Shown: positions 8,910-17,757 of the stretch, piece by piece
How positions within the stretch are numbered: the first letter of the stretch is position 1
Layout: each line of letters begins with the position of its first letter
NCBI RefSeq assembly: GCF_001403875.1
Contig: NZ_LN884299.1
Span: 2,232,117 to 2,296,116, forward strand
DNA: 64,000 nucleotides
Direction of reading: 5' to 3'
Origin: Paenibacillus ihumii
Lineage (GTDB): Bacteria; Bacillota; Bacilli; Paenibacillales; Paenibacillaceae
Made by a program: the position numbers and the translations under genes
The notes under the pieces: generated by a model
Databases searched by the model: none
What the model saw: the letters and a program-made list of their open reading frames with translations, nothing else
Told to the model about the DNA's origin: nothing

Positions 8910-10148
8910 TTAAATGATTTCTTTACGCCTGGATAAATAAGCAAATAGTATGATTCCCGAAACCGCGCATAGCGCCGCACATAGTCCGATGACTCCATAG
9001 CCGGCCTGAAGACCGCGAAGCAGGCCTAACTGCGGATCTGCTCCAAAAATACCCTTAGTGATTTCAATAACTCCCCCAATCAGGTAATTGCCGATGACAC
9101 TGCCAACACCCATAAGCGTAACGGTAAACGTAATTGCGGTATCACTGCCGTTCGGGTATCTTCTGGCGATAAAGGCCATCACTGTGGGATAGATCATCGC
9201 AATGCCTATGCCTGCCGCAGCGAACAGGAAAGCCAGATTCTCTCCGCCCAGGATTGCGGCAAACGTACAGCCTGCCGAGATCCCCGAGAATACAATCAAG
9301 GATAAAGTAAAGCCAATCTTGTCCGTTAACGGTCCAAGCAGCAGTCTCGCCAGCGCAAAACATAAGAAAAATGCAGATAACATGCCTGAAGCCGAGACCG
9401 TGCTCCAGCCATAAGCTTTTTCCAGAAAGTTAACCAGCCAGCCGCCGACCGCCAATTCAGAGACAACGCCAAAGGTTAAGACAAGCACCATGAGCCAAAT
9501 AACTGGATCTCTAAGCAATGTTGTCAAAGGTATACGTTCTTCATGCTCGATGTCATCCCCAGGAAAAGTGCTGAACAGGGCGAATACAATCGGTATGATC
9601 GATAATAGCAGCATAACTAAATACATGCCCCGCCAGTCGAGCGTAAACCCGTTGATCGTAACCTCCATTAACCCCGTCGCGATTAGCGGCGCCACCGTCG
9701 AGCTGAGGCCGTAGAAGCCGTGGCTTAAATTCATCATCGTCCCCGTGTTTTTTACAAAGATGCGGGCACCTAGAATAGCCAGTCCGATCTCCAGCATCCC
9801 GTTTCCAATGTACATTAGGAAATAAGACGCCGAGAACAGGGAGTAGTGCTGCGAGAAAAATATGAATATCCCCGAGGCGGCCATCGCGGCAAAAGCCGCA
9901 ATCGTGACTCTTTTGATTCCCCATATCTTGGTCAGATAGGCCGTAAAGGAGCATGCAATCAAATAGCCGAGCGCATTAAGGGACAACAACGTCCCCAGCT
10001 GTGATTCGTTTAGCATAAAATCCAATTGAATGCGTGGAATGGCAGGTCCTTTAATATTTTCAGAGAAGCCGAAAATGATGAATCCTATGAATATTGTAGC
10101 TAGCTGCATAACATACATTTTGTTGAATTTTCCAGATCGATTCACCAC
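8910..10148 (-). CDS. MFS transporter (sugar/FucP-GlcP-like)
   Basis: A 412-residue protein with twelve predicted membrane segments. It has the FucP/GlcP-type opening (FIIFGFSENIKGPAIPRIQLDF, then ESQLGTLLSLNALGYLIACSF) and a second-half RLLLGPLTDKIGF loop. Members of this branch are proton symporters for sugars or related solutes; the substrate here is unknown. The start is GTG after GGAG. It is the first gene of a probable two-gene unit with the AraC regulator. It diverges from the ger operon. Confidence 0.8.
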   Translation of the reverse strand: MVNRSGKFNKMYVMQLATIFIGFIIFGFSENIKGPAIPRIQLDFMLNESQLGTLLSLNALGYLIACSFTAYLTKIWGIKRVTIAAFAAMAASGIFIFFSQHYSLFSASYFLMYIGNGMLEIGLAILGARIFVKNTGTMMNLSHGFYGLSSTVAPLIATGLMEVTINGFTLDWRGMYLVMLLLSIIPIVFALFSTFPGDDIEHEERIPLTTLLRDPVIWLMVLVLTFGVVSELAVGGWLVNFLEKAYGWSTVSASGMLSAFFLCFALARLLLGPLTDKIGFTLSLIVFSGISAGCTFAAILGGENLAFLFAAAGIGIAMIYPTVMAFIARRYPNGSDTAITFTVTLMGVGSVIGNYLIGGVIEITKGIFGADPQLGLLRGLQAGYGVIGLCAALCAVSGIILFAYLSRRKEII

Positions 10149-10228
10149 TCTAAGCTGCTCCTTCTCTATATCTTATTCTTAGTCCTTCAACGCAGTATAA
10201 CTTCCCTTTGTTTATCGGTCAATCCAAG

Positions 10229-10257
10229 GCATATTTTCATGATTTTTCGGAATAATA
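10229..10257 (+). promoter_or_regulatory. Candidate sigma-G promoter of the ger operon
   Basis: GCATA (10229-10233), 17 bases, then AATAATA (10251-10257), one mismatch from CATNHTA. It lies 37 bases before the first ger gene. Germinant receptor operons are transcribed by sigma-G in Bacillus. Read by eye. Confidence 0.4.
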
Positions 10258-10293
10258 CAACTAGATTAGTCAGGGAAGGCGGGGCGGGAAAGC

Positions 10294-11733
10294 ATGAGTG
10301 TGAATAGCTTGGTACTTCTCAAAGAATTACTCTCCGACAATCCAGATCTCGTATATAAATCATTTCTCATCCATGGCAGGTCATGCACGTTAATCTACAT
10401 TCCGACCATTACCGATATCACTACTCTTCAAAAAAATATAGCTCACTTACTGCATGCTGAAAGTCTGTCTGGCGGCAGATGGGATGATTTCCGTACTAGG
10501 CTGGAGAACGGGCAAGCTTTTCCTATTGCCTATCAAGCGGTATCCAGTCCTAAGCATGCTTCTGAGCTCGTTGTTCAGGGAAAAGCCGTGCTGTATGTAC
10601 AAGAGCTAACGGCATTTTATTATTTTGATCTCGCACAATACCAGAAAAGATCAATCACCGAGTCGCAAAACGAATTGGTCGTCACGGGTCCGCAAGAGGC
10701 TTTCATTGAAGATATTCACAGCAATATCTCACTGCTTCGCCACAAGCTTAAGCACCCTAAACTGAAATTGAAAGAATACACGATTGGAAATTATTCCAAT
10801 ACGTTAGTTTATGTTGTTTATATTGAAGGGCTCCCGAAGAAGAAAATTCTGAACCTCATTGACAAAAAGCTGAAAGGCATATCCACGGACGGCGTCTTTG
10901 GAATCAGTTATTTAGTTGAACAATTCAAGGATCAGCCCTCTCCTTTTCCTATTTTTCAATATACGGAACGTCCTGACGCGGTCGCTGCCTCCATTCTGGA
11001 AGGTCGGATAGGCATAATCATGGACGGTGTTCCTGACGCGGTCATCGCGCCGGTAACCTTCTTCTCGCTGTTACAATCCTCCGAGGATTATTATCAGAAT
11101 TTCTATGCAGCCAGCTGGATTCGCATCATCCGCTTTACCTTTGCTTTATTATCGGTATTTCTGCCTGCCCTATATGTTGCAATTACGACTTACCATCCTC
11201 AGGTGCTGCCGGCCAATCTGTTGATTACGATCGCTGCTGCCCGGGAGAATATTCCTTTCTCGGCATTGTCTGAGGCTTTGATTATGGAGCTAACTTTTGA
11301 GGCGCTTCGGGAGGCCGGCACACGGATTCCCAAGCCAGTGGGACAGACGGTTTCAATTATCGGCGGGATTGTCATCGGGCAGGCTGCTGTTCAAGCAGGA
11401 ATCGTATCTGCTCCTATGGTCATTGTGGTCTCCGTTACGGGAGTTGCCTCCTATATTATCCCTCATTTGGAGCTGGGGCTGGTCTTAAGACTGCTGCGTT
11501 TCCCGTTCCTTATTCTAGGCGGAACGATGGGACTGATCGGCATATTCGCAGGATCATTTATCATCTACGCGCATTTAGTAAGCTTAAGATCTTTTGGAGC
11601 GCCATATTTGCAGCCGGTTGCCCCGCTGGTCTTTTCCGACTGGAGGGATGCATTTCTGCGCGTTTCCGCTCCCTTAATGAAAAAACGCAGCAGCGCCTTT
11701 TCAAGAATGACTAGCCGAAGGAGAGCCAATTAA
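10294..11733 (+). CDS. gerAA-like: Spore germination protein, GerA family A subunit
   Basis: A 479-residue protein of normal length. Residues 1-270 form the soluble N-terminal domain (LLSDNPDLVYKSFLIHG, DGVFGISYLVEQF, FPIFQYTERPD). Residues 275-460 contain the membrane part, including FALLSVFLPALYVAITTYHPQVLP, LMELTFEALREAGTRIPKPVGQ and VSIIGGIVIGQAAVQAG, all strongly conserved in GerAA/GerKA/GerBA proteins. It is part of the inner-membrane germinant receptor of the spore and acts with the next two genes. The germinant cannot be predicted. It ends four bases before the gerC-type gene. Confidence 0.93.
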   Translation: MSVNSLVLLKELLSDNPDLVYKSFLIHGRSCTLIYIPTITDITTLQKNIAHLLHAESLSGGRWDDFRTRLENGQAFPIAYQAVSSPKHASELVVQGKAVLYVQELTAFYYFDLAQYQKRSITESQNELVVTGPQEAFIEDIHSNISLLRHKLKHPKLKLKEYTIGNYSNTLVYVVYIEGLPKKKILNLIDKKLKGISTDGVFGISYLVEQFKDQPSPFPIFQYTERPDAVAASILEGRIGIIMDGVPDAVIAPVTFFSLLQSSEDYYQNFYAASWIRIIRFTFALLSVFLPALYVAITTYHPQVLPANLLITIAAARENIPFSALSEALIMELTFEALREAGTRIPKPVGQTVSIIGGIVIGQAAVQAGIVSAPMVIVVSVTGVASYIIPHLELGLVLRLLRFPFLILGGTMGLIGIFAGSFIIYAHLVSLRSFGAPYLQPVAPLVFSDWRDAFLRVSAPLMKKRSSAFSRMTSRRRAN

Positions 11734-11736
11734 CAG

Positions 11737-12891
11737 ATGAGGAGATTATTTCCGAAATTAGCTTTCTCGCTTTTCATTTTATTTAATACTGCAGGGTGTT
11801 GGTCCAAAGTGGAGCTGGATGAGCGTGCTTTTGTAAACGGATTATACCTGGACGTCGGCGAAAGCCCTGGAACCGTGGCCGTGACCATCAGCACCCCCCT
11901 CTCCAATCGCCTTCAATCCGGTCAGGAAACCGGCGGGGGCAGCAGCAGCGAAAAACCCTACTCCCTGCTGACTCAACAATCGACCAGCATCAGTAAAGCG
12001 CTTGAAACGATACATAAAGACCTCTCGCGGCAGCTCAGCCTGTCAGAGATAAAGATTGTCATGATCAGCCAAGAATATGCCAAACAAGGGATTGCAGACC
12101 TGCTGGAATGGATTAAAAGGGAGCCCGATGTCCCGATCGGTGCATATATTCTGGTGACATCCGGGGATCTGCAGGAGACCGCACATCTAACACCGGTATT
12201 TGAACAGCTTCCTACTGCTGTCCTTCTGAGCTTTGCTTCGCAAGGCTATATGCTGAATACAACGATTAGAGACTGTATCGTATCGGAAACGGCAGGGCTC
12301 GGTTTTGCAGTGACCCAATTGAAGAGCGGGACGATCACCTCGGCCGCGGATGCCGGCAAAAAAGAGCCGTGGGCGGGCATACAGGGCGCTGCCTTGTTTC
12401 AGCAGGACAAGCTAAAGGGCACACTCCCCTATGAAGAAGCCAAAATTATCGCCTGGGCCAGAGGAAATCTTAAATCCCCTATTTATTCCGTACAATGGGA
12501 TGAGGCAAAGAGCAATGCCGATGTAAAGTTCACATATACCAGCGGACGGACCTCTGTCAAAATGACGGAAAATGGCCCGGTCTTCACGGTTCATTTAAAG
12601 GGACGAGCCAGTATACTTGCTAAGAAGGATGCCCTGAACCGTCCAGTCAAGAACATAAGCGGGATGATTCTGGATGGGCTAGAACATAAAATCACAGCTG
12701 ACTTTAACAAGAGCATAGCGGCCACCCAACAAGCAGGCGCTGACGTTCTTGAGCTAGGTTTTCTTTTGGAGTGGAACTACCCTCGTTTTTGGAACAAGGT
12801 AAAAGAAAGCTGGCCGGAATTCTATAGGCATCATGCCAAAATTAACTTGGTAACGAATTTTACCTTTGATGATTTCGGAAAAGAATACTGA
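11737..12891 (+). CDS. gerAC-like: Spore germination lipoprotein, Ger(x)C family
   Basis: A 384-residue lipoprotein. The signal peptide ends in the lipobox FNTAGC, followed by WSKVELDERAFVNGLYLD, the hallmark opening of GerAC proteins. The central QQSTSISKALETIHKDLSRQLSLSEIKIVMISQEYA and the C-terminal EWNYPRFWNKVKESWPEFY are family signatures. The protein is anchored on the outer face of the spore inner membrane as the C subunit of the receptor. The gene order A-C-B found here is common. Translation is coupled closely to the A gene. Confidence 0.93.
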   Translation: MRRLFPKLAFSLFILFNTAGCWSKVELDERAFVNGLYLDVGESPGTVAVTISTPLSNRLQSGQETGGGSSSEKPYSLLTQQSTSISKALETIHKDLSRQLSLSEIKIVMISQEYAKQGIADLLEWIKREPDVPIGAYILVTSGDLQETAHLTPVFEQLPTAVLLSFASQGYMLNTTIRDCIVSETAGLGFAVTQLKSGTITSAADAGKKEPWAGIQGAALFQQDKLKGTLPYEEAKIIAWARGNLKSPIYSVQWDEAKSNADVKFTYTSGRTSVKMTENGPVFTVHLKGRASILAKKDALNRPVKNISGMILDGLEHKITADFNKSIAATQQAGADVLELGFLLEWNYPRFWNKVKESWPEFYRHHAKINLVTNFTFDDFGKEY

Positions 12892-12910
12892 TCGGAAGGA
12901 GAGAGCAAGC

Positions 12911-14002
12911 ATGAGATCGAACAACTGGCGGCTGGCTAGATTTGCCTTCGTTTATTTTAACTCTCAGGCCTCTATTTTTCTAATCCCTTCCTTGCTGGAA
13001 GCCTCTAGCTATCAAGGGATTGCCGGTATCGCTTGCGGCTCTCTCCTGAGCCTGATCGTTCTATTCGCAGTCGTATATATTGGCAAATTGCATCCCTCGG
13101 CATCCTTTGTAGAGTTCGGTACTCAAATCATAGGCAAAGGACTTCATCGCATCATGGTTTTCCTGCTGCTGGTATGGTGCGTGTATTATGCTTCCTACGA
13201 CATTCAGAACTTTGTTATATTCTTCGGCACGAATTACTTAAAGGGAACACCGCCCTGGTTTATTCAGGTTATCATTGGCTTGGTGGTGATCTATGTTGTC
13301 AGCCGAGGGGTAAGAACCATTGTGTACATGTCTGATGGACTTTTTCTAGTTATTCTTTGCTCGACCTTGTTTATTTTTTTCTTTTTTGCGCAAAAAGCCA
13401 ACTTTCAGATGCTGCCTGCTTTAGTGCGTTATTTTGAATTCCCTATCTTTTTCAAGAATACCCTGGCTACCTTTTCCGTGATTACGGAATGGGTTGTATT
13501 TCTCTTTCTCGCTCCCCAATTTAAAATTGGAAAGGGAACCTTTCTAACGCTTGCGGTTGCCTCTATCGGCAATTGTACAATCGTAATGCTTGATTGGATC
13601 TTCACTCTGTTAAACTTTAGTCCCCATTATGCTAAACAGATTCAATACCCTTTCCTCGAAATCATCAGAAGCATGATCAACGAAGGGCTGCTGGAAAATT
13701 CAGCACCTTTTATTATCGGTGTATGGACGGCTTCCATGTTCATCCATTGCTCCTTCCTGATTTATGTCGCTGCAAAATGCACAGCATATTTAACAAAGGG
13801 AAAAAGCAAAGCGGTCATCATTCCCGCTTTGGTTGCAATTGCGATTGCTATCGCTTTTTATTATGCGTATCACTTATCAGCCTACCAGACACATTACTTC
13901 TCCTTTGCCGTTGTGCTGATCTGGACTCTGATTGAATGCATACCTTTATATTATGCGATAGCGGCCATGATTAGGTTCCGAAAAAAGCCCATTTTGAAAT
14001 AA
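12911..14002 (+). CDS. gerAB-like: Spore germination protein, GerB family permease subunit
   Basis: A 363-residue protein with about ten membrane segments of the amino acid-polyamine transporter superfamily, the GerAB type. Recognisable parts are FLIPSLLEASSYQG, FVEFGTQIIGKGLHRI and PAFLE-like YPFLEIIRSM. GerAB subunits are thought to bind the germinant. The ATG at 12911 is chosen because AAGGAGAG lies upstream; an in-frame start at 12866 would overlap the gerC-type gene and has no such site. Last gene of the operon, converging on a decayed kinase gene 20 bases away. Confidence 0.92.
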   Translation: MRSNNWRLARFAFVYFNSQASIFLIPSLLEASSYQGIAGIACGSLLSLIVLFAVVYIGKLHPSASFVEFGTQIIGKGLHRIMVFLLLVWCVYYASYDIQNFVIFFGTNYLKGTPPWFIQVIIGLVVIYVVSRGVRTIVYMSDGLFLVILCSTLFIFFFFAQKANFQMLPALVRYFEFPIFFKNTLATFSVITEWVVFLFLAPQFKIGKGTFLTLAVASIGNCTIVMLDWIFTLLNFSPHYAKQIQYPFLEIIRSMINEGLLENSAPFIIGVWTASMFIHCSFLIYVAAKCTAYLTKGKSKAVIIPALVAIAIAIAFYYAYHLSAYQTHYFSFAVVLIWTLIECIPLYYAIAAMIRFRKKPILK

Positions 14003-14021
14003 TATTGGCTCGCTTTCATGT

Positions 14022-14930
14022 TTAATCTGGATCTGTTGCGGGGATCCAACCGGTCAGCAGTGCTCCCCCCTCTCGATAATTGCTGACGGCAAGTCCCCCC
14101 ATGTCAGCCTAATAATGCTTTGCGAGATCGTTAACCCTAATCCTCCGCCTCATGTCGAGCGACTTCTTGATTCTTCTCACGATATAAAATCACGGATCTC
14201 AAACTTTACTCTATTGCCCTCTCTATACCATTGGATCGTAATCTCACCACCTGAGGGCGTAAGCCTGACGGCATTGTCCAAAAGATTGTTCATGGCACGC
14301 TCCAATAAGTGCGCGTCGCCGCTAATGATGCCATCTTCAGTAGATTGGTTTGAGATGGTGATGTTTTTTTGCCGAGCTAGCGGACTCAGGCTATCGATCG
14401 AGTTCCGAAGTATAAGTTTTAAATCAACCTTGTTGCTGCTGATCTCCGTCTCCAAATACTCCATTTTTGTAAATGTGAAAAGAACCTCTACCAGACGATC
14501 CAATTGAGCCGATTTTTCTTTACAAACCGCTAAATATTTGGCTATTTTCTCCGGGGATTGAGCGATCCCCTGCTCCAATCCCTCCAAATAACCCCGCAAG
14601 GCAAACAATGGTGTCCGTAAATCATGTGCAACGGCACCAATCACGAATCGGCGTTCATCTTCCAAATCCACTTGTTTTCGGTATGAAGTCTGCAGCCCCT
14701 CCACCATAACTTCAAATCCATCGCGAACTTCAGCAATTTCTGCAATCCTCGACAAAGGCAACTTTACAGCCCAATTTCCTGCTGCAATTTGTCTTGCTGC
14801 AGCGCTCAACTTCTCAAGGGGTTTAAGCAGGAATCGTCTTATTTCAATGCCGACAATAAAGAAGGCCAGCAGCAGACCGTCCAATGCTGAAATCGCTTGA
14901 ACGGTATTCGACTTCGGCGGCCGTTTATAA
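14022..14930 (-). pseudogene. Sensor histidine kinase, decayed
   Basis: The longest open part (14177-14884) encodes the end of a membrane segment, a HAMP domain (LLKPLEKLSAAARQIAAGNW), the HisKA box (RRFVIGAVAHDLRTPLFALRGYLEG) and the N box (LLERAMNNLLDNAVRLTP), then stops after IRDFIS. The rest survives in other frames: FYREKNQEVARHE, then GGGLGLTISQSIIRL (G2 box), then GGLAVSNYREGGALLTGWIP ending at 14022. So the DTGxG region was deleted and at least two more frameshifts followed. The sensor N terminus is also missing and no response regulator gene is adjacent. The product would lack ATP binding. Confidence 0.85.
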
Positions 14931-15265
14931 CTATTAGAGCGCTCATTCTAATCAAAAAGAAACGTATTATACAGCACCGGAACTGGATGATTCGAAGCTA
15001 TGCCTTTTGCTTTACAAGAAATCGGCCCTTATATTCTAAACGCCCAAAACGGCCGATTTAAGCAACAATAACTTCTCAGTGTATACCGGGTTTGCTCGTG
15101 ATCAATCAAAAGAAACTAGAGGCTTCACAGCGCTTTAAAATGCATATTTCAAATCAATCTCCGGTATGTTACCATCGAATTTGTTCTTGTTTATGAAGGA
15201 TTGTTGATATTTACTGTCCTCTAACAGAATAGGGTTCGAATAAACTAACAAGGAAGATCGTCCAA
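14931..15265. other. Gene-free interval before the MATE gene
   Basis: No gene seen. A nine-base inverted repeat (AAATCGGCC near 15018 and GGCCGATTT near 15051) has a 22-base spacer and no T run, so it is not called a terminator. The promoter of the MATE gene should lie here. Confidence 0.35.
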
Positions 15266-16624
15266 ATGAATACCAATATGAATCACCGATTTGCTAATGA
15301 GAGAATTCCTAAATTAATACTCTCACTTGCTGCCCCTGCCGTCGTCGCGCAGGTCATTAATGCACTATACAATATAATTGACCGAATGTTTATTGGAAGG
15401 ATACCCGTAACAGGAACGCTCGCCTTGTCTGGCATTGGCGTAGGATTCCCGATCATCATGGTGATTTCAGCTTTTGCTGGGCTTATTGGGTTTGGCGGTG
15501 CGCCTCTCGCTTCAATTCAAATGGGAGAAGGAAAGCCCAAAAAAGCAGAAGAATTGATGGGCAACTGCTTTGTAATGCTTTTGATCGTTTCAGTTGTGTT
15601 GACCCTCTCTATTTTCCTATTTAGAACTCCGTTATTAACTCTATTCGGGGCAAGTCCGGAGACTCTGCCGTCGGCAGACGATTATATGGGAATATATTCA
15701 ATGGGTACGGTTATGGTTCTTCTATCCCTAGGGTTAAACCAATTTATTGCGGCTCAGGGATTTGCAAAAACGGCAATGATGACGATATGTATAGGAGCAG
15801 CCGTAAATACAATCCTTGACCCGATTTTTATTTTCGGGATGAATTTGGGGGTCAAAGGCGCGGCACTGGCTACTGTGATATCACAGGCCATCTCAGCGAT
15901 ATGGGTAGTATGGTTCCTCACATCTAAACGAACTCATCTGCGTCTGCGGATCAAATACATGCGCATCAACTCCAAAATAGCTGTAAGTATCCTTACATTG
16001 GGACTTTCCCCGTTTATCATGCAATCAACGGAGAGTCTTATTCAAATTGTGTTCAACACTTCTCTCGCCAGATATGGCGGAGATCTGTACATTGCAGCCA
16101 TGGGAATCATGAGCAGTCTCATGCAAATCTTCACCCTGCTTTTGCAAAGTTTTGCACAAGGTGCTCAGCCGATAATCGGATATAATTTCGGATCCGGTAA
16201 TTTTAGGAGGGTGAAATCCACTATAATGTATTGCAGCTTGTTTTGCGCTATTTTGGGGCTGGCTATGTGGAGTGTCGCTATTTTTCTACCCCAGCTTCCT
16301 GTTATGATTTTTACGAACAATCCCGATTTGATCGCACTGACGGTTAAGCTTATGAAAATATTCTTTCTCGGCATGTGTATTTACGGCCTTCAATTAGCAT
16401 TTCAGCAAATTTTTATTGCCTTAGGACAAGCGAAGGTTTCCATTTTTATTGCCGTCTTACGCAAAATTATTTTACTTATTCCGTTGGTATACGTACTTCC
16501 TGTGTTCATCAATCCCAAAACGAATGCCGTTATTATTGCCGAGCCTATTGCAGATGTCTGTGCCGCCCTGACTTGCTTTGCGTTATTCGGATTAACCATA
16601 AAACGGCTTCTCAATGCTAAATGA
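15266..16624 (+). CDS. MATE family efflux transporter (MepA-like)
   Basis: A 452-residue protein with twelve membrane segments in two MATE repeats. The first starts IPKLILSLAAPAVVAQVINALYNIIDRMFIG and includes GFGGAPLASIQMGEG; the second includes QSTESLIQIVFNTSLARYGGD and FAQGAQPIIGYNFGSG. This arrangement is typical of MepA-type multidrug exporters driven by Na+ or H+. The substrate is not predictable. The ribosome binding site is AAGGAAG. Monocistronic. Confidence 0.9.
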   Translation: MNTNMNHRFANERIPKLILSLAAPAVVAQVINALYNIIDRMFIGRIPVTGTLALSGIGVGFPIIMVISAFAGLIGFGGAPLASIQMGEGKPKKAEELMGNCFVMLLIVSVVLTLSIFLFRTPLLTLFGASPETLPSADDYMGIYSMGTVMVLLSLGLNQFIAAQGFAKTAMMTICIGAAVNTILDPIFIFGMNLGVKGAALATVISQAISAIWVVWFLTSKRTHLRLRIKYMRINSKIAVSILTLGLSPFIMQSTESLIQIVFNTSLARYGGDLYIAAMGIMSSLMQIFTLLLQSFAQGAQPIIGYNFGSGNFRRVKSTIMYCSLFCAILGLAMWSVAIFLPQLPVMIFTNNPDLIALTVKLMKIFFLGMCIYGLQLAFQQIFIALGQAKVSIFIAVLRKIILLIPLVYVLPVFINPKTNAVIIAEPIADVCAALTCFALFGLTIKRLLNAK

Positions 16625-16744
16625 GCGATACGGCGACTTTAAAATTAAACATCAATTTTTTAGCCCGGGATAAACTTTGTGCACTTGGCCAGCGCCACAG
16701 CTTCAATTTTCTCAGAAGGACTGTCAGTACAAATCTAAGCTTTA

Positions 16745-16777
16745 CAAAAAACCCAGTCCACTTTCTGGACTGGGTTC
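16745..16777 (-). terminator. Rho-independent terminator of uppP
   Basis: An 11-pair stem (AACCCAGTCCA with TGGACTGGGTT) with a five-base loop. The T run (GGGTTTTTTG) is on the minus side, about 20 bases past the uppP stop. Confidence 0.8.
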
Positions 16778-16796
16778 TATCCTCAATAAACTTAGC

Positions 16797-17612
16797 CTAA
16801 AAGAAAATAAGCAGTAATGTGCCGACTAAAAAGCAATAATACGTAAAGTAAATAAGCTTGCCTTTTTTCATAATTCCCATAAACCATTTCATCGCGAAAT
16901 AGGTCATGAACAGTGTCGCAATAAAGGCTGCTATGTATGGAATCGCGAGCTCGCCTTTATTAGGCTCATTCATAAAATCGGAAAACCCGAGTACCACACC
17001 GCCAAGGCTGACAGGAATATAGAGCATAAATGCGAAGCGAAGCGCTGTATCCTGCTTGATGCCGCAGGCAATCGCAGAAATAATTGTAGCTCCCGAGCGG
17101 CTAATGCCAGGTGCAAGCGCGACCGCCTGTCCTAAGCCAACTAAAATGGCGTCCTTCAGCGTCATATCTCCCTCGCCCTTTTTCCCCTTCATATTACGGA
17201 TTAAAAATAAGGCGATACCAGTAACGAATAGCATGATTGCAATTGTTGTCATACTTACACTATCTGCAATAAAATCGCTTAGGAGTACGCCAAGAACACC
17301 TGCAGGAATCGTGCCGACGATGATAAACAGCACAAACCGAAAATCACTCTTGTAGCGTGAATCCTTGGTTTGCAAATAGCGGAGTGAATTTTTGGCTAGG
17401 CGTAGGATATCCTCGCGATAAATCCATAGAACGGCGAGCAGTGAAGCGGTGTTCGTTAAAATCGCAAACGTAAACCCTTGTTCGCCTAGCCCTAAAATCT
17501 CACTCGCAATCATCACATGTCCGCTAGACGATACAGGAATGGGTTCTGTAAAGCCTTGGACAAGTCCAATAACAATCATTTTCAAAATAAATAAAATGTC
17601 TGTCTCTCCCAT
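16797..17612 (-). CDS. uppP: Undecaprenyl-diphosphatase (BacA/UppP family)
   Basis: A 271-residue membrane protein. It carries the two signature motifs of the BacA family: GFTEPIPVSSSGH near residue 20 and LAPGISRSGATI near 166. These form the active site that removes one phosphate from undecaprenyl diphosphate, recycling the lipid carrier for peptidoglycan and other polymers. The length is normal. The first motif has P where most members have F/W (TEPIPVSS rather than TEFLPVSS), as in a subset of Bacillota paralogues linked to bacitracin tolerance. ATG start with GGAGGTTTT upstream. Confidence 0.9.
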   Translation of the reverse strand: MGETDILFILKMIVIGLVQGFTEPIPVSSSGHVMIASEILGLGEQGFTFAILTNTASLLAVLWIYREDILRLAKNSLRYLQTKDSRYKSDFRFVLFIIVGTIPAGVLGVLLSDFIADSVSMTTIAIMLFVTGIALFLIRNMKGKKGEGDMTLKDAILVGLGQAVALAPGISRSGATIISAIACGIKQDTALRFAFMLYIPVSLGGVVLGFSDFMNEPNKGELAIPYIAAFIATLFMTYFAMKWFMGIMKKGKLIYFTYYCFLVGTLLLIFF

Positions 17613-17757
17613 AAAACCTCCATATCATATCCTTTTTAAACCCACCCTCTCTATTTTACAAAAAATTTATTAAAAAGCATTCTTTTAATATAACAAAGTA
17701 AGCCCGCAAGTGACAATTTTGTCACCTAATCCGAAATAGAGAGCAATTTGCCCTAAA

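Noticed and set aside
15018..15059. Terminator at the AAATCGGCC inverted repeat
   Set aside because: The loop is 22 bases and neither side has a T run.
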